NCBI RefSeq assembly: GCF_008923185.1
Contig: NZ_WBMT01000031.1
Span: 1-64,000, forward strand
DNA from: Actinomadura rudentiformis
GTDB lineage: Bacteria > Actinomycetota > Actinomycetes > Streptosporangiales > Streptosporangiaceae
Direction of reading: 5' to 3'
DNA: 64,000 nt
The notes beneath the pieces are model-generated. The model made no database searches, was not told the DNA's origin, and was given only the letters and a program-made list of their open reading frames with translations. Shown here in pieces: positions 49,746-58,437 of this stretch; the first letter of the stretch is position 1, and every line of letters begins with the position of its first letter. The translations under genes were made by a program, and so were the position numbers.

Positions 49746-51044
49746 TCAGGTGGCCTTGCCTCGGGCGATGTAGAGGTTCATGTCGGTGAAGTCGAGGGTG
49801 ATGGTGTAGGGCTTCCAGAAGCTGTGGGAGAAGTGGGCTGGCACATCGAACCCGTACGGGGTGAGCGACCGTTTTGGGTTCATGTAGCAGTAGAAGTCCT
49901 TGGCGACGGCGTTGCCGAGGCGGACCTCCTCGGGGTAGCAGGGATAGACGACGACTGGGTGGCTGTGGGCGGCCGTCTCGACCGGGCGGTCGTAGTCGAT
50001 GCGGATCCGCAGCTGCTTGGCCGTTTCCCCGTGCACGCCCGCGGCGATCTCGCCGGTTCCGCCGAAGTTCACGGCCATCACCCGTGGACCGGAGCCTGCG
50101 ATGCTGCCCCTGCTGTGGCACATGTGCTCACGGGCCAGCCACAGCGGCAGGGGCTTGGCGCCCGCTCGTTCGGCGTCGGCGCGTGCCTTCCTGGCCGTTT
50201 CGGGGGTGCGGCGGCGCAGGATCAGCTGCTGGCCCGCGTAGTCGAACGTGGTCAGCAAGTGATAGAAGACCCACGTGCCGATCATGCCGTCGTGCTCAAT
50301 GTCGACATCTCCGCCCGACTCCCACTCCGACCAGCTCACGGGAATGTTGCGCAGTTCGATGCCGCCCAGCTTGAACGACTCCAGCACCCCGAGGTACCGC
50401 CAGATGACGCCCTTCAAGAAGTCGAGCTTGTGCTTGGTCACGGCACGCAGCCCGACTTCTTTGGCTACTGATGCGGACACGCTTAGCGGCGCGGTGCCGG
50501 TGTAGAACGTAAAGCGCTTCAGTGGTCCTCCGTTGACCGAGGCCTCTACCATCGGAAACGGGTCCGTTTGTTTCCATTTCAGCCGTGCGCTGTCGCCATG
50601 GATCTGGTACGGCTTGCCGCTGACTGCCGCGAGCCATTTGGCTTCGGTTTCGTTCCCGGCCGCTTGCGCGCATGGTACAGCGAGAGAGAATTTGTCTTGC
50701 CGGATATAGCAGTCGGCCAGGAACTGGTTGGCTTGCTTATCAGTGGGTGCCAGCTCGATGGCCATCTTCAGATATTTTTCGGCATCGGGGAACTGGTTGG
50801 CCACCAGCCCGACATAGCCGCGCTGGCGGGCCGCGTGCAGGTTTGTGGGGTCTGTTTTCAGAATTTTCTCGTACGCGCGGCCGGCCTGCTCGAACTCCCC
50901 GGCCTTGAACAACGCGTCCGCGTCACCGCCGCGGGCTTGCGCCGCGGCAGCCTCGCCCAGCACTGGCGCCGTCGCGGCGGCACCGGCCACCACGGCGGCG
51001 CCCCGCAACAGCGAACGCCGGTCCCATTCACCGTCATCAACCAC
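49746..51044 (-). CDS. Exported TPR protein with a retropepsin-like domain
   Basis: A 432-residue protein. The N-terminus DRRSLLRGAAVVAGAAATAP followed by AAAAQA looks like a Tat-type signal. Residues ~60-140 are TPR units (ADALFKAGEFEQAGRAYEKI, FPDAEKYLKMAIELAPTDKQ). The rest resembles an aspartyl-protease/retropepsin-like domain: VEASVNGGPLKRFTFYTGTA PLSVSASVAKEVGL, then IGTWVFYHLLTTFDYAGQQL. In this fold the motif is DTGA; here it is YTGT, so the catalytic Asp is replaced and proteolysis is doubtful. GTG at 51044 follows AAGGAG and gives the signal peptide directly. It stands alone. Confidence 0.72.
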   Translation of the reverse strand: MVDDGEWDRRSLLRGAAVVAGAAATAPVLGEAAAAQARGGDADALFKAGEFEQAGRAYEKILKTDPTNLHAARQRGYVGLVANQFPDAEKYLKMAIELAPTDKQANQFLADCYIRQDKFSLAVPCAQAAGNETEAKWLAAVSGKPYQIHGDSARLKWKQTDPFPMVEASVNGGPLKRFTFYTGTAPLSVSASVAKEVGLRAVTKHKLDFLKGVIWRYLGVLESFKLGGIELRNIPVSWSEWESGGDVDIEHDGMIGTWVFYHLLTTFDYAGQQLILRRRTPETARKARADAERAGAKPLPLWLAREHMCHSRGSIAGSGPRVMAVNFGGTGEIAAGVHGETAKQLRIRIDYDRPVETAAHSHPVVVYPCYPEEVRLGNAVAKDFYCYMNPKRSLTPYGFDVPAHFSHSFWKPYTITLDFTDMNLYIARGKAT

Positions 51045-51224
51045 GGCCTTCTCCTTTTCGTGATCGCCTTCCACACGCCACTTTCTAGCGACCAAGAGGT
51101 CACAGCACGGTGCGGAAAGCTGTGACCCGGCTGTGACTGGTGGCCAATGGGCGGTTCTTCACCTGACTCTGCAGCCGCATGGGCTCGGCTCCCGAGAGAC
51201 TGCAGGGAACAGGAGGGCTGGAGC

Positions 51225-51707
51225 ATGGATCTGGACCACAAGGTCGGGGACGTGCTTCAGATCGCCTGCCCCTTTATTGACGCCCGAGTGGCCGACCTGT
51301 CCCCGGACTATGTCGTGGTCGAGTGGCCCGGCGCGACCTGCCAGGTCGGCATCCCGCCCACCATCGTGCACGTCATCAGCGTCGACCACTTCGACCCGCC
51401 CCTGGAGACCGGCTGGCTGCCTCGCCCGCACACCTTGACCACGGTCCTGCCGGCAGGCCAGAGCCATGCCCCCGACCTTGAAGACCAGGGCATGAGCCTG
51501 GACCCTCACGACGACATTCCCATCAGCTTCAAGTTGCTGTTCCGTCCCTACGACTTCCTCCAAGCCGACGACGAAGTAGCCGACGCTGCCGGCGGTGCCT
51601 GGCGATTCGCCGGGCCCTTTGACTGGCAGCCCTTCGACGGCGGGCACCCGCACGAACCGGCATGGCCATTGACCCTGCTCACCCGCGAGGGGTCGACCAG
51701 ACGATGA
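51225..51707 (+). CDS. Hypothetical protein, unknown family
   Basis: A 160-residue acidic soluble protein: VGDVLQIACPFIDARVADLS, YVVVEWPGATCQVGIPPTIV, HVISVDHFDPPLETGWLPRP form a small beta-rich domain, followed by a Pro/Asp-rich half. The ATG at 51225 follows AGGAGGG by six bases, so translation is well supported. I do not recognise the family. It is divergent from the TPR/retropepsin-like gene with 180 bases between them. Confidence 0.6.
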   Translation: MDLDHKVGDVLQIACPFIDARVADLSPDYVVVEWPGATCQVGIPPTIVHVISVDHFDPPLETGWLPRPHTLTTVLPAGQSHAPDLEDQGMSLDPHDDIPISFKLLFRPYDFLQADDEVADAAGGAWRFAGPFDWQPFDGGHPHEPAWPLTLLTREGSTRR

Positions 51708-51838
51708 GGCCGCGCACACGATCGCGCAGGCCACCAAGACCGGCTCACACCAGCAGCACGTCGCTCGCTGGCAGGAACTGACCAACGTGGCACCCGAACG
51801 GCCATAGCTTTCCGTTACGCCCACGACAAAGGTGATCT

Positions 51839-52090
51839 GTGACTCCGGAGTTGAAGTCCGCGCTGAGGATGCTGCGATGCGTTCGCGCGAGGCGGTCCGA
51901 GGACTCCGCCGACATTCTGGCGACCGCTGAATGGCGTGAAGCGATCGCTGAGGTCCTGGACGAACTTGCGGTCCATCTGCTCTTTCCAGAAGACCGTGCC
52001 CAAGCGGCGCGTGAAGCCGCAGAGGCGAGGGAACAAGCCTCCCGACTGAGGCTCCTTCCTCCTCGTGACCGCAGTTCAAGAGGTAGTTAG
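51839..52090 (+). CDS. Small helical hypothetical protein
   Basis: An 83-residue, mostly helical protein (DILATAEWREAIAEVLDELA, EDRAQAAREAAEAREQASRL) with a GTG start behind AAAGG. No family recognised. Its stop touches the start of the cupin fragment (TAGTG). It may be a real small gene or the leading part of a damaged one. Confidence 0.4.
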   Translation: MTPELKSALRMLRCVRARRSEDSADILATAEWREAIAEVLDELAVHLLFPEDRAQAAREAAEAREQASRLRLLPPRDRSSRGS

Positions 52091-52224
52091 TGTGGCGGCC
52101 GGGCCAAGTGACGGAGATCCATGACTGCCTGGTGTGGTGCTCGTTCGTGGTGTTGCAGGGCGCCGAGACCGAGACCCTGTGCGACATCGAGTGCAACACC
52201 GGCGACGTGCTCGCCATCGGGTGA
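52090..52224 (+). pseudogene. Cupin (cysteine-dioxygenase-like) fragment
   Basis: Forty-four codons read VWRPGQVTEIHDCLVWCSFV VLQGAETET before a stop. W.PGQ.T.(I/F)HDH..W....VL.G...E is the first metal-binding strand set of cysteine dioxygenase type I-like cupins. The second His of HDH is Cys here and the remaining barrel is absent. It is a remnant only. Confidence 0.55.
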
Positions 52225-52713
52225 CAAGCGCGGCACGGCGATCCTTTGGATCTGCGCGAGACGGTTGCCGCCTGTGAAAGACGATCCCGCCTGGGCCTCT
52301 GCACTCGAGGCTGGCGGGGACTTCCGATCCGCCTCGTGCGTTTGGCCTGGCCATTGCCGAAATCCAAGGCACTCGGGGGGCTTGATTTCATAGTCCCGTG
52401 CCACGGCCTCGGCCAACGAAAACGACCGCGGATGGAGGACTGACCAAACTGCAAAGGGGTGAGCGCGACATTGCTTCGCGATTCTCGTGAAGCGGTGCCT
52501 TCGGCTTGCTCCGCGATCCGGTGGCGCACTCGCGATGCGTGGCTGGGCGACTGCGGTGCGTCCGAGATTGTTAGGGAAGTTTCAAAAGGGCGAGCGGATC
52601 CTGGAGTGGTCCAGGTAGAACAGGTTTCAGTTGGGGCGTGCCGATCCAGCGGGGGAGGCGGCACTCATCCGATCCAGAGCCTTCTGGCTCTGATTCGAGA
52701 GGAGCCCCACGCC
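52225..52713. other. Intergenic region, nothing recognised
   Basis: No gene in about 490 bases. The frame leading into the secreted protein gene upstream of 52714 lacks start signals and has non-coding composition. Confidence 0.4.
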
Positions 52714-53205
52714 ATGACCCGACTCTCGTCACGCACCATCCGAAGAATCTCGACCGCCGTCACCGTTCCGGCGCTGGCAGCGGGCGCCATGGTCGCCCTG
52801 ACCGCGGCACCCGCCCACGCCACGATCAAGTGCGGGCCGACCAAGGAGCAGACGTCTCCCGTCGTCGGCCACGTCCTCCTGAAGGCCTGCATCGAGACGG
52901 ACGGCTATCTCCGCCGGGCCTACATCCAGATGGACTACGCGCGTACCTACGGAGGCACGGACTGGGACAAGTTCATCGTCCATCCGCGCCTTGAGCGGAA
53001 CGACGCCGACAAGGCGAAGGCTTCCTGCAACTGGACCTCCGACATGAACAGGTACACGACCCTGAAGAAGTACTGCTTCACGCCGTGGACCAACTCGAAC
53101 GCCATGGGCGGCTGGACGGGCGATGGTTCCTACACCTTCAACTTCAACCTCGACGGACTGGGGGACAAGCACGGATCCCTGGGCGGCTCGCCCAAGGTGA
53201 ACTGA
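52714..53205 (+). CDS. Small secreted protein, unknown function
   Basis: A 163-residue precursor with a Sec signal: basic RTIRRIS, hydrophobic core VPALAAGAMVALTAA and an APAHA cleavage site, leaving a mature chain of about 125 residues starting TIKCGPTKEQ. The mature part has four Cys (KCG, KACI, SCNW, YCFT), enough for two disulfides, and many aromatic residues (YIQMDYARTYGGTDWDKF, GGWTGDGSYTFNFNLDG). GAGAGGAG precedes the ATG. Such compact extracellular proteins are common in actinomycetes; the family is not known to me. A strong hairpin follows the gene. Confidence 0.75.
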   Translation: MTRLSSRTIRRISTAVTVPALAAGAMVALTAAPAHATIKCGPTKEQTSPVVGHVLLKACIETDGYLRRAYIQMDYARTYGGTDWDKFIVHPRLERNDADKAKASCNWTSDMNRYTTLKKYCFTPWTNSNAMGGWTGDGSYTFNFNLDGLGDKHGSLGGSPKVN

Positions 53206-53254
53206 GCCTCCGCGGCCCGGCGCCGCGGGCCGTGCGCTCACCTTTCTGACCCCT

Positions 53255-53285
53255 GCCGGGGCCTCTCCTTCCCGGAGGCCCCGGC
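53255..53285 (+). terminator. Strong hairpin after the secreted-protein gene
   Basis: GCCGGGGCCTC (53255-53265) pairs perfectly with GAGGCCCCGGC (53275-53285) over a nine-base loop. There is no T-tract, as is usual for many actinomycete terminators. Confidence 0.6.
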
Positions 53286-53464
53286 TATGCGGGTCCCCAT
53301 GGGTCCCCGATTCATTGAATCAGTCTGTGATCTTGAAGGGCTGGGCCGTCCGGGGCCTGGCCGTTCTAGAGTCCACAGAGGTAACTTGGCGATGTGGTCC
53401 TCGACCATCCAGGTCTGGTGCCCGTGCGATGTCACTTCCGCCACCACCTGCAGCCACGACGTCA

Positions 53465-53526
53465 GGGGAACCCCTCCCCGATCATGCTGCGTGAGGGGGA
53501 ACCCCTCCCCGGTCATGCTGCGTGAG
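53465..53526. repeat. Two tandem 31-bp repeats with a GGGGAACCCC core
   Basis: GGGGAACCCCTCCCC followed by G(A/G)TCATGCTGCGTGAG occurs at 53465-53495 and 53496-53526 with one difference. Each copy carries a GGGG/CCCC dyad. No gene overlaps. A single unit may belong to a dispersed repeat. Confidence 0.85.
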
Positions 53527-54061
53527 ACCGCGGCGGCGCCCACGGCTCACCGGGCACGCGTAAGGGCAGGCGGGTCGCAATGGCCAGGCCGTGGCGTCGG
53601 CCAGCGCTGGCTGCGCTGACCAGGGATGTACTCCGTCCTTGCCTGGGTAGATTCCATCGGCCGCCAGGTGCCGGTAACGGCGTTCGAAGTTGGACGGCCG
53701 ATGGTGACCGCCCTCCTGGACGCCGACCGCGCCCAGAGCCGCGATGTGCACCGACCATCCCGGTCGCCCTGGTCCCGATCACCCTCGTGCTCGGCGCGCT
53801 GCGGTCGCCCCGCTGTTGCTGAGAGGCTGCTCCCGGGGCGGTGGCGGTGATGTGGACGTAGCCGGTCTTGCCGGCCAGGGCCGTCCATCGCGGCAGCCAC
53901 GTGCGAAGATCGGGTCACGTTTCTACGGTGGCCCCCGGATAACGGTGAGCAGGCTCGTCGCCGCGGATCAGTGGTCGTGGCATGGGGTCTGTCGAGCGTC
54001 CCGCATGCCCGGCCCGCCGGCCACCATCAGCGTGTCGATCCGACCGGTGCAGTGCGCAAGG
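53527..54061. other. Intergenic region, nothing recognised
   Basis: A minus-strand frame around 53640-53750 (FERRYRHLAADGIYPGKDGV) has some protein character but matches no family I can name. No intact gene. Confidence 0.35.
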
Positions 54062-56350
54062 TCATCGGTCGGTTGGACCATCAGAGGACCGCAGCGCGGT
54101 CGGCTCAGCGCACTCGTCGTTCAGGGAGACATGCGACGCGTGGGCGGCAGTGGGGACACGTCCCCACACCGTGGTGCCCGCTTCTGGAGCCGAACGGATC
54201 TCCAGGCGGCCGTCGATGGCCTCGAGCCGGTCTCGCATGTTGCGGAGTCCGGTGCCGGGCGTGGCGCGCCGCGTGTCGAAGCCGGGTCCGTCGTCCGACA
54301 CCGAGAACTCCAGAGTGCCGTCGTCGCAGGTCAGCTTCAATCGGGGCGCGTGCGTGCCGGCGTGCTTCGTCGCGTTCTGCAGGGCTTCGAGGCAGCAGAA
54401 GTACACCGCCATCTCGACCTCGGGCGCGAATCGCTGTGCGACCAGACCGGGCGTGACGGTCAGCTCCGCCGGGACGGGAAGCCGGCCGGCGTGCGCCTGG
54501 AGCGCCCGCACGAGGCCCTGGTCGGCGAGGACCGCGGGGAAGATTCCGCGAGCCAGGTCGCGGAGCGTCTCCAGGGCCGTTCCGATGTCGTGTCCCAGTT
54601 CGTCGAGCAGCGCACGGGTCTCGGGCGGCGTCCCGTCGTCCAGGAGGTGGCTGGCCAGGCTGACCTTGGTCGCGATCGCCAGCAGGTGTTGCTGCGCGCC
54701 GTCGTGCAGATCGCGTTCCAGACGTCGGCGTTCGGAGTCCTGGGCGGTCACCAGCCGCTTGCGCGACTCCCGCAGTTCGGCGGTGCGGGCGACGTCGCGG
54801 AATGCGATCGTGGCGTGCGCGGCCAGGTCCGCGGTCAGGGCGGCGTCCCGCTCGGTGAGCGGGTCGCCGGGCGGCTTGGCCAGCGTGATCGCCCCGAGCA
54901 GTTCGCCCCGGTCGCGCACCGCCGCCGTCGCGTCCGCCCATTCAAAGGGCGGAAGGCTGCCTGGCTTGTCGAGGATGAGCGGCTCAGCCGGGTGCGCGGC
55001 GGAGACCGGCGGGTGCGCGGCCGCCAGATGGAGGTGATCTCCCACCTTGACCCAGACTTCCGCCCGCGAGGCGCCGGTGGCGTCCGCCAAGGCGCGTGTG
55101 AGCGAGGGCAGGAACTCGTCGATCGAAGCCGCGGATGCGAGTCGTTCGGACAGGTGTGACAGCGTTTCGTACGGCGTGGCCTTGACGCCGTGCACGAGCC
55201 GGTCGGCGAGGTGCTTCGCGCGCGTGCGGACGCCGCCGAAACCCAGCGCGGCGATGGCCGTCGCCAGCAGCGGCAGCAGCGGCCCACCGTCCGCCCGCGT
55301 GCCGATGGCCGATCCGATCCCGGCGACCACCGCGACGTACACCGCCGTGATGAACGCGGCCAACGTCGCATAGACGATCGTCCGGCGCAGGACGGCGTCG
55401 ATGTCGTACAGCCGATGCTTGGAGATGGCGAACCCGATCGCGATGGGCGTGCACGAACCCAGCACCAGCAGCGCGTTCAACCACGGATCCGGCTGCGCCA
55501 CGAGCCGGACGAGCTGGACCGTCACCGACGTGGCGCCGAGGGCGATGCTGGCGCCGAACCATTTGAGCTGCTGCCGCTCGTCACCGTGAGCCCGCCGGTA
55601 CCGGGCCACGCTCGACGCCGCCGCCAGCACGGCGAGCAGGCCGAACGCGCCGCCGGGCACGGTGATGAGCAGCACGTCGCCCAGACCGTCGATCATCGGC
55701 CGGAACGTGCGTGGATGCCGGTCGGTCGAGACGATCGCGTAGCACACCGCCGCGGCGGCCAGGTCGGCGGCGGCCAGCCATGCGACGGCGCGCCACAGCC
55801 GGGATCGCAGCCGCCCATCGGGGAAGAGCAGCGGCAAGAGGGTGCCCGACGGGAACACCGCGAAGATCCAGACCCAGGTCCCGGCCCAGCTCGCCACCTC
55901 CGCACCTGGCAGCGCGCCCGGACGGGTGAACGTGGTGTAGACGGCATAGGACTGGCTGAGCCCCGTCACCACGATCGCGACGCCGATGCAGCTGAGCAGC
56001 CAGCCGATCGGGTTCGCCGGGAGCCGCAGCGACACCACCGCGCCGACCGCCGAGAACGCCACCGACATCACCGAAATCCCGATGGGGTAGGCCATTCCGA
56101 AGCCGGCCGCGTCCGTGCCGTTGAGGACGGCGAACAGGAAGTTCGCCGACGCCAGGACCACCGTGCCCAGCCACAGCAGGTGTGCGGCCCGCCGCGCCAC
56201 CCGCTCCAGAATCCGGACCTGCCGCGCCACCCGCTCCGGCGCCCGTTCCAGCGTGCGGACCTGCCGCGCCGCCCGGTTCAGAGTCCTGAGCCGTCGCCCA
56301 GGCCGGTCCGGCGTCCTGGCCTGTCGCGCTCCCCGCGTCCCGGCTCGCAT
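54062..56350 (-). CDS. Membrane sensor histidine kinase (NarL-partner type)
   Basis: A kinase of up to 762 residues. After a basic N-terminus of ~50 residues (start uncertain; much of it is Arg-rich RQVR repeats) come eight or more membrane helices (LLWLGTVVLASANFLFAVLN through TLAAFITAVYVAVVAGIGSA). A GAF-like region follows (SIDEFLPSLTRALADATGAS). The HisKA_3 dimerisation helix is ERRRLERDLHDGAQQHLLAI with the phospho-acceptor His. The ATPase has EALQNATKHAG (N-box), SDDGPGFD (G1) and GTGLRNMRDR (G2). The cognate response regulator gene follows 27 bases upstream on the same strand. The signal is unknown. Confidence 0.92.
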   Translation of the reverse strand: MRAGTRGARQARTPDRPGRRLRTLNRAARQVRTLERAPERVARQVRILERVARRAAHLLWLGTVVLASANFLFAVLNGTDAAGFGMAYPIGISVMSVAFSAVGAVVSLRLPANPIGWLLSCIGVAIVVTGLSQSYAVYTTFTRPGALPGAEVASWAGTWVWIFAVFPSGTLLPLLFPDGRLRSRLWRAVAWLAAADLAAAAVCYAIVSTDRHPRTFRPMIDGLGDVLLITVPGGAFGLLAVLAAASSVARYRRAHGDERQQLKWFGASIALGATSVTVQLVRLVAQPDPWLNALLVLGSCTPIAIGFAISKHRLYDIDAVLRRTIVYATLAAFITAVYVAVVAGIGSAIGTRADGGPLLPLLATAIAALGFGGVRTRAKHLADRLVHGVKATPYETLSHLSERLASAASIDEFLPSLTRALADATGASRAEVWVKVGDHLHLAAAHPPVSAAHPAEPLILDKPGSLPPFEWADATAAVRDRGELLGAITLAKPPGDPLTERDAALTADLAAHATIAFRDVARTAELRESRKRLVTAQDSERRRLERDLHDGAQQHLLAIATKVSLASHLLDDGTPPETRALLDELGHDIGTALETLRDLARGIFPAVLADQGLVRALQAHAGRLPVPAELTVTPGLVAQRFAPEVEMAVYFCCLEALQNATKHAGTHAPRLKLTCDDGTLEFSVSDDGPGFDTRRATPGTGLRNMRDRLEAIDGRLEIRSAPEAGTTVWGRVPTAAHASHVSLNDECAEPTALRSSDGPTDR

Positions 56351-56377
56351 TCGGCTCCCCGGCTCGCCGCCCCGGCC

Positions 56378-57058
56378 TCAGCCGGGGGAGAGCAGTCCCT
56401 GGTCGTCCAGGTAGAGCAGGACGGCCTTCACCCGACGGTGCACCACCGGTTCTTCGGCGATGCCGAGCTTGGAGAAGATCGCGTTGATGTGCTTCTCCAC
56501 CCCGCGCACCGACACCGTCAGCTTCGTCGCGATACGCGCGTTGTTGTTGCCCTCGGCCATCAGGGCGAGGACCTCGTGCTCCCGTTCCGACAGAAGGTTC
56601 AGCGGCGAGGCCGCCACCCGGCGCCGCTCAGCCAGCAGCGCGTCCACCACCTTCGGGTCGAGCGCCGACCCGCCCCGTGCCGTCTCCTCCAGCGCGCGGA
56701 CGAGTTCGTCGACGTGGGTCACCCGCTCCTTGAGCAGGTAGCCGAGGCCCTCGGCGCTCTCGCCCAGCAGGTCGTAGGCGTAGCCGCTCTCGGCGTACTG
56801 CGACAGCACCACGACGCCGATCCCGGGATGGTCGCGGCGGATGGCCTTGGCCGCGCGGATCCCCTCGTTCAAGCCCGTCGGCGGCATCCGGATGTCGGTC
56901 AGGACGGCATCGGGGCGATGTTCGTCCACGGCGCCCAGCAGTCCCGGCATGTCCTGCGCCGTTCCGACGAGCTCCACGCGGTCAACGCGTCCGAGCAGGG
57001 CCGCGACCCCTTCGCGAACGAGATAGTCGTCGTCGGCGAAGACGACCCGCAGTGCCAT
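56378..57058 (-). CDS. NarL/FixJ-type response regulator
   Basis: A 226-residue regulator. The receiver has acidic pocket VVFADDDYLVREGVAALL, the phospho-acceptor Asp in PDAVLTDIRMPPTGLNEGIR, the Thr/Ser position in VVVLSQYAESGYAYDLL and the Lys in GYLLKERVTHVDELVRAL. The LuxR-type HTH is LLSEREHEVLALMAEGNNNA, RIATKLTVSVRGVEKHINAI, FSKLG. The ATG at 57058 opens the receiver at its usual position. It is transcribed before the histidine kinase, 27 bases apart, forming a two-component system. Confidence 0.94.
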   Translation of the reverse strand: MALRVVFADDDYLVREGVAALLGRVDRVELVGTAQDMPGLLGAVDEHRPDAVLTDIRMPPTGLNEGIRAAKAIRRDHPGIGVVVLSQYAESGYAYDLLGESAEGLGYLLKERVTHVDELVRALEETARGGSALDPKVVDALLAERRRVAASPLNLLSEREHEVLALMAEGNNNARIATKLTVSVRGVEKHINAIFSKLGIAEEPVVHRRVKAVLLYLDDQGLLSPG

Positions 57059-57303
57059 GGTAGCGATCATATGACCTGCCCGATTTCGTGCTCGCACCAC
57101 CGTCCACGGGCGGATTCACGCCCGAGGCAGTGATGCCTCCCGGATCGTTCCGTGGCCGCACGCTCCGTACCGTCGACACCGACCGTTACGCGGAGGGCGC
57201 AGGTGCGCCGCAGGTGTCCGGAGGGGCTCACTGCGGGCGGGGCCTGCGGCGCCGGCACCCAGCGCCTGTCCGCGCCATCACAACCCAAGGAGGTGTCGAC
57301 GGG

Positions 57304-57588
57304 ATGACAGTCGGCCTTGTCGGTGTCCACTACCCAGAGCCCGAGTATTTCGACGAGTTCATCTCCCGCGTACACCAGGCCGTCGAGACCATGAGCACCA
57401 CGCCAGGATGCCTGTCGGCCGCCTGCTGGGTCACGGTCGACGGCGGCGCCATCGTCACAACCGGGCAGTGGGAATCCGAGGAGGCATTAAAGGCGTCCTT
57501 CGCCATCGCCGGAGCCGCGGGCGTGGACTTCGCCTACGACGAACGCGAACGTCTCCCTCGTGACGTCTTCCATCTCCGGTCCCTATAA
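57304..57588 (+). CDS. Antibiotic-biosynthesis-monooxygenase-fold protein
   Basis: A 94-residue ferredoxin-like protein: TVGLVGVHYPEPEYFDEFIS, RVHQAVETMSTTPGCLSAAC, WVTVDGGAIVTTGQWESEEA, LKASF, in the strand-helix-strand order of ABM proteins (quinol monooxygenase or heme-degrading folds). The ATG follows AAGGAGGTG by nine bases, one of the strongest ribosome-binding sites in the window. Heme-ligand residues are not evident, so the activity is open. Confidence 0.75.
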   Translation: MTVGLVGVHYPEPEYFDEFISRVHQAVETMSTTPGCLSAACWVTVDGGAIVTTGQWESEEALKASFAIAGAAGVDFAYDERERLPRDVFHLRSL

Positions 57589-57756
57589 AGCCGACGCGTT
57601 GGCAGTGCCGTTGGCAGTGCCGTCATCAGGGGGTTCTGGCGATCAGGGCCAGGTCGCCGGCCACCTTGGCCGGATGTTTTCCGATTGACGTCGTGGGCGG
57701 CTTCACGCCGGGCGCGTAACGAGCCACATCCCATTGAGCGGGCCGGAGGTCCAGGA

Positions 57757-58380
57757 ATGAAACTTCAGAAAACCGATCACATTTCCCGCCCCTGGCGGAT
57801 CCACGAAATCACGAATGATTTCCGGATCGAGGACGTGTGGGCATTGCCGACGCCCGGCGGTCCTGACGACCTCGAACGACTGGTACGCCAGATGACGGAA
57901 GGCAAAGACCTGAAGGACATGCCCCTCGTCATCCGCGTGCTCTTCGCGATCCGCTGGAAGCTCGGCGGGCTGCTCGGCCTGGACGGGCCCGGCGCCGCTG
58001 TCGGCGCACGTGTGCCGTCACTGCGCGACCGGCTGCCGGCGGATCTCCGCGACATCTCGCGCGGCCCGGACCCCGGCGCGGTTCCGTTCACCTCGCTCTA
58101 CCTCACCGACGACGAGTGGGCGGCGGAGACCGCCAACCGGACGGTGCACGCGGTGATGCACATCGGCTGGGTCCAGGACGAGTCCGGTGGCCACCGAGGC
58201 CAGATGGCCGTGCTGGTGAAGCCGAACGGCCTTCTCGGGAAGCTCTACATGGCCGCGATCGCCCCGTTCCGGTACCTGGTGGTGTACCCGATGCTGATGC
58301 GCTCGATCGGACGCGGCTGGCAGTTGCGAGCTGAAGGTCAGAACGTGGACCAACATCAAGTGGGGACCAACATCAAGTGA
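57757..58380 (+). CDS. DUF2867-like protein
   Basis: A 207-residue soluble protein: HISRPWRIHEITNDFRIEDV WALPTPGG, LVIRVLFAIRWKLGGLLGLD, TSLYLTDDEWAAETANRTVH, AVMHIGWVQDESGGHRGQMA VLVKPNGLLGKLYMAAIAPF RYLVVYPMLMRSIGR. This order resembles DUF2867 proteins, which share a START-like beta-grasp and often act with SDR or transferase genes. The C-terminus contains two copies of a short repeat (AACATCAAGTG in the DNA). It begins a three-gene run with the SRPBCC and methyltransferase genes. Confidence 0.65.
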   Translation: MKLQKTDHISRPWRIHEITNDFRIEDVWALPTPGGPDDLERLVRQMTEGKDLKDMPLVIRVLFAIRWKLGGLLGLDGPGAAVGARVPSLRDRLPADLRDISRGPDPGAVPFTSLYLTDDEWAAETANRTVHAVMHIGWVQDESGGHRGQMAVLVKPNGLLGKLYMAAIAPFRYLVVYPMLMRSIGRGWQLRAEGQNVDQHQVGTNIK

Positions 58381-58437
58381 CGCAGTCAACATCAAGCTCG
58401 CCAGCCGAGACATGCGGCCGGTGAGAGGAGAGCGGCG

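Noticed and set aside
55190..57133. Very long plus-strand frame opposite the two-component system
   Set aside because: His/Arg/Gln-rich antisense shadow of the kinase and regulator genes, without any motif.
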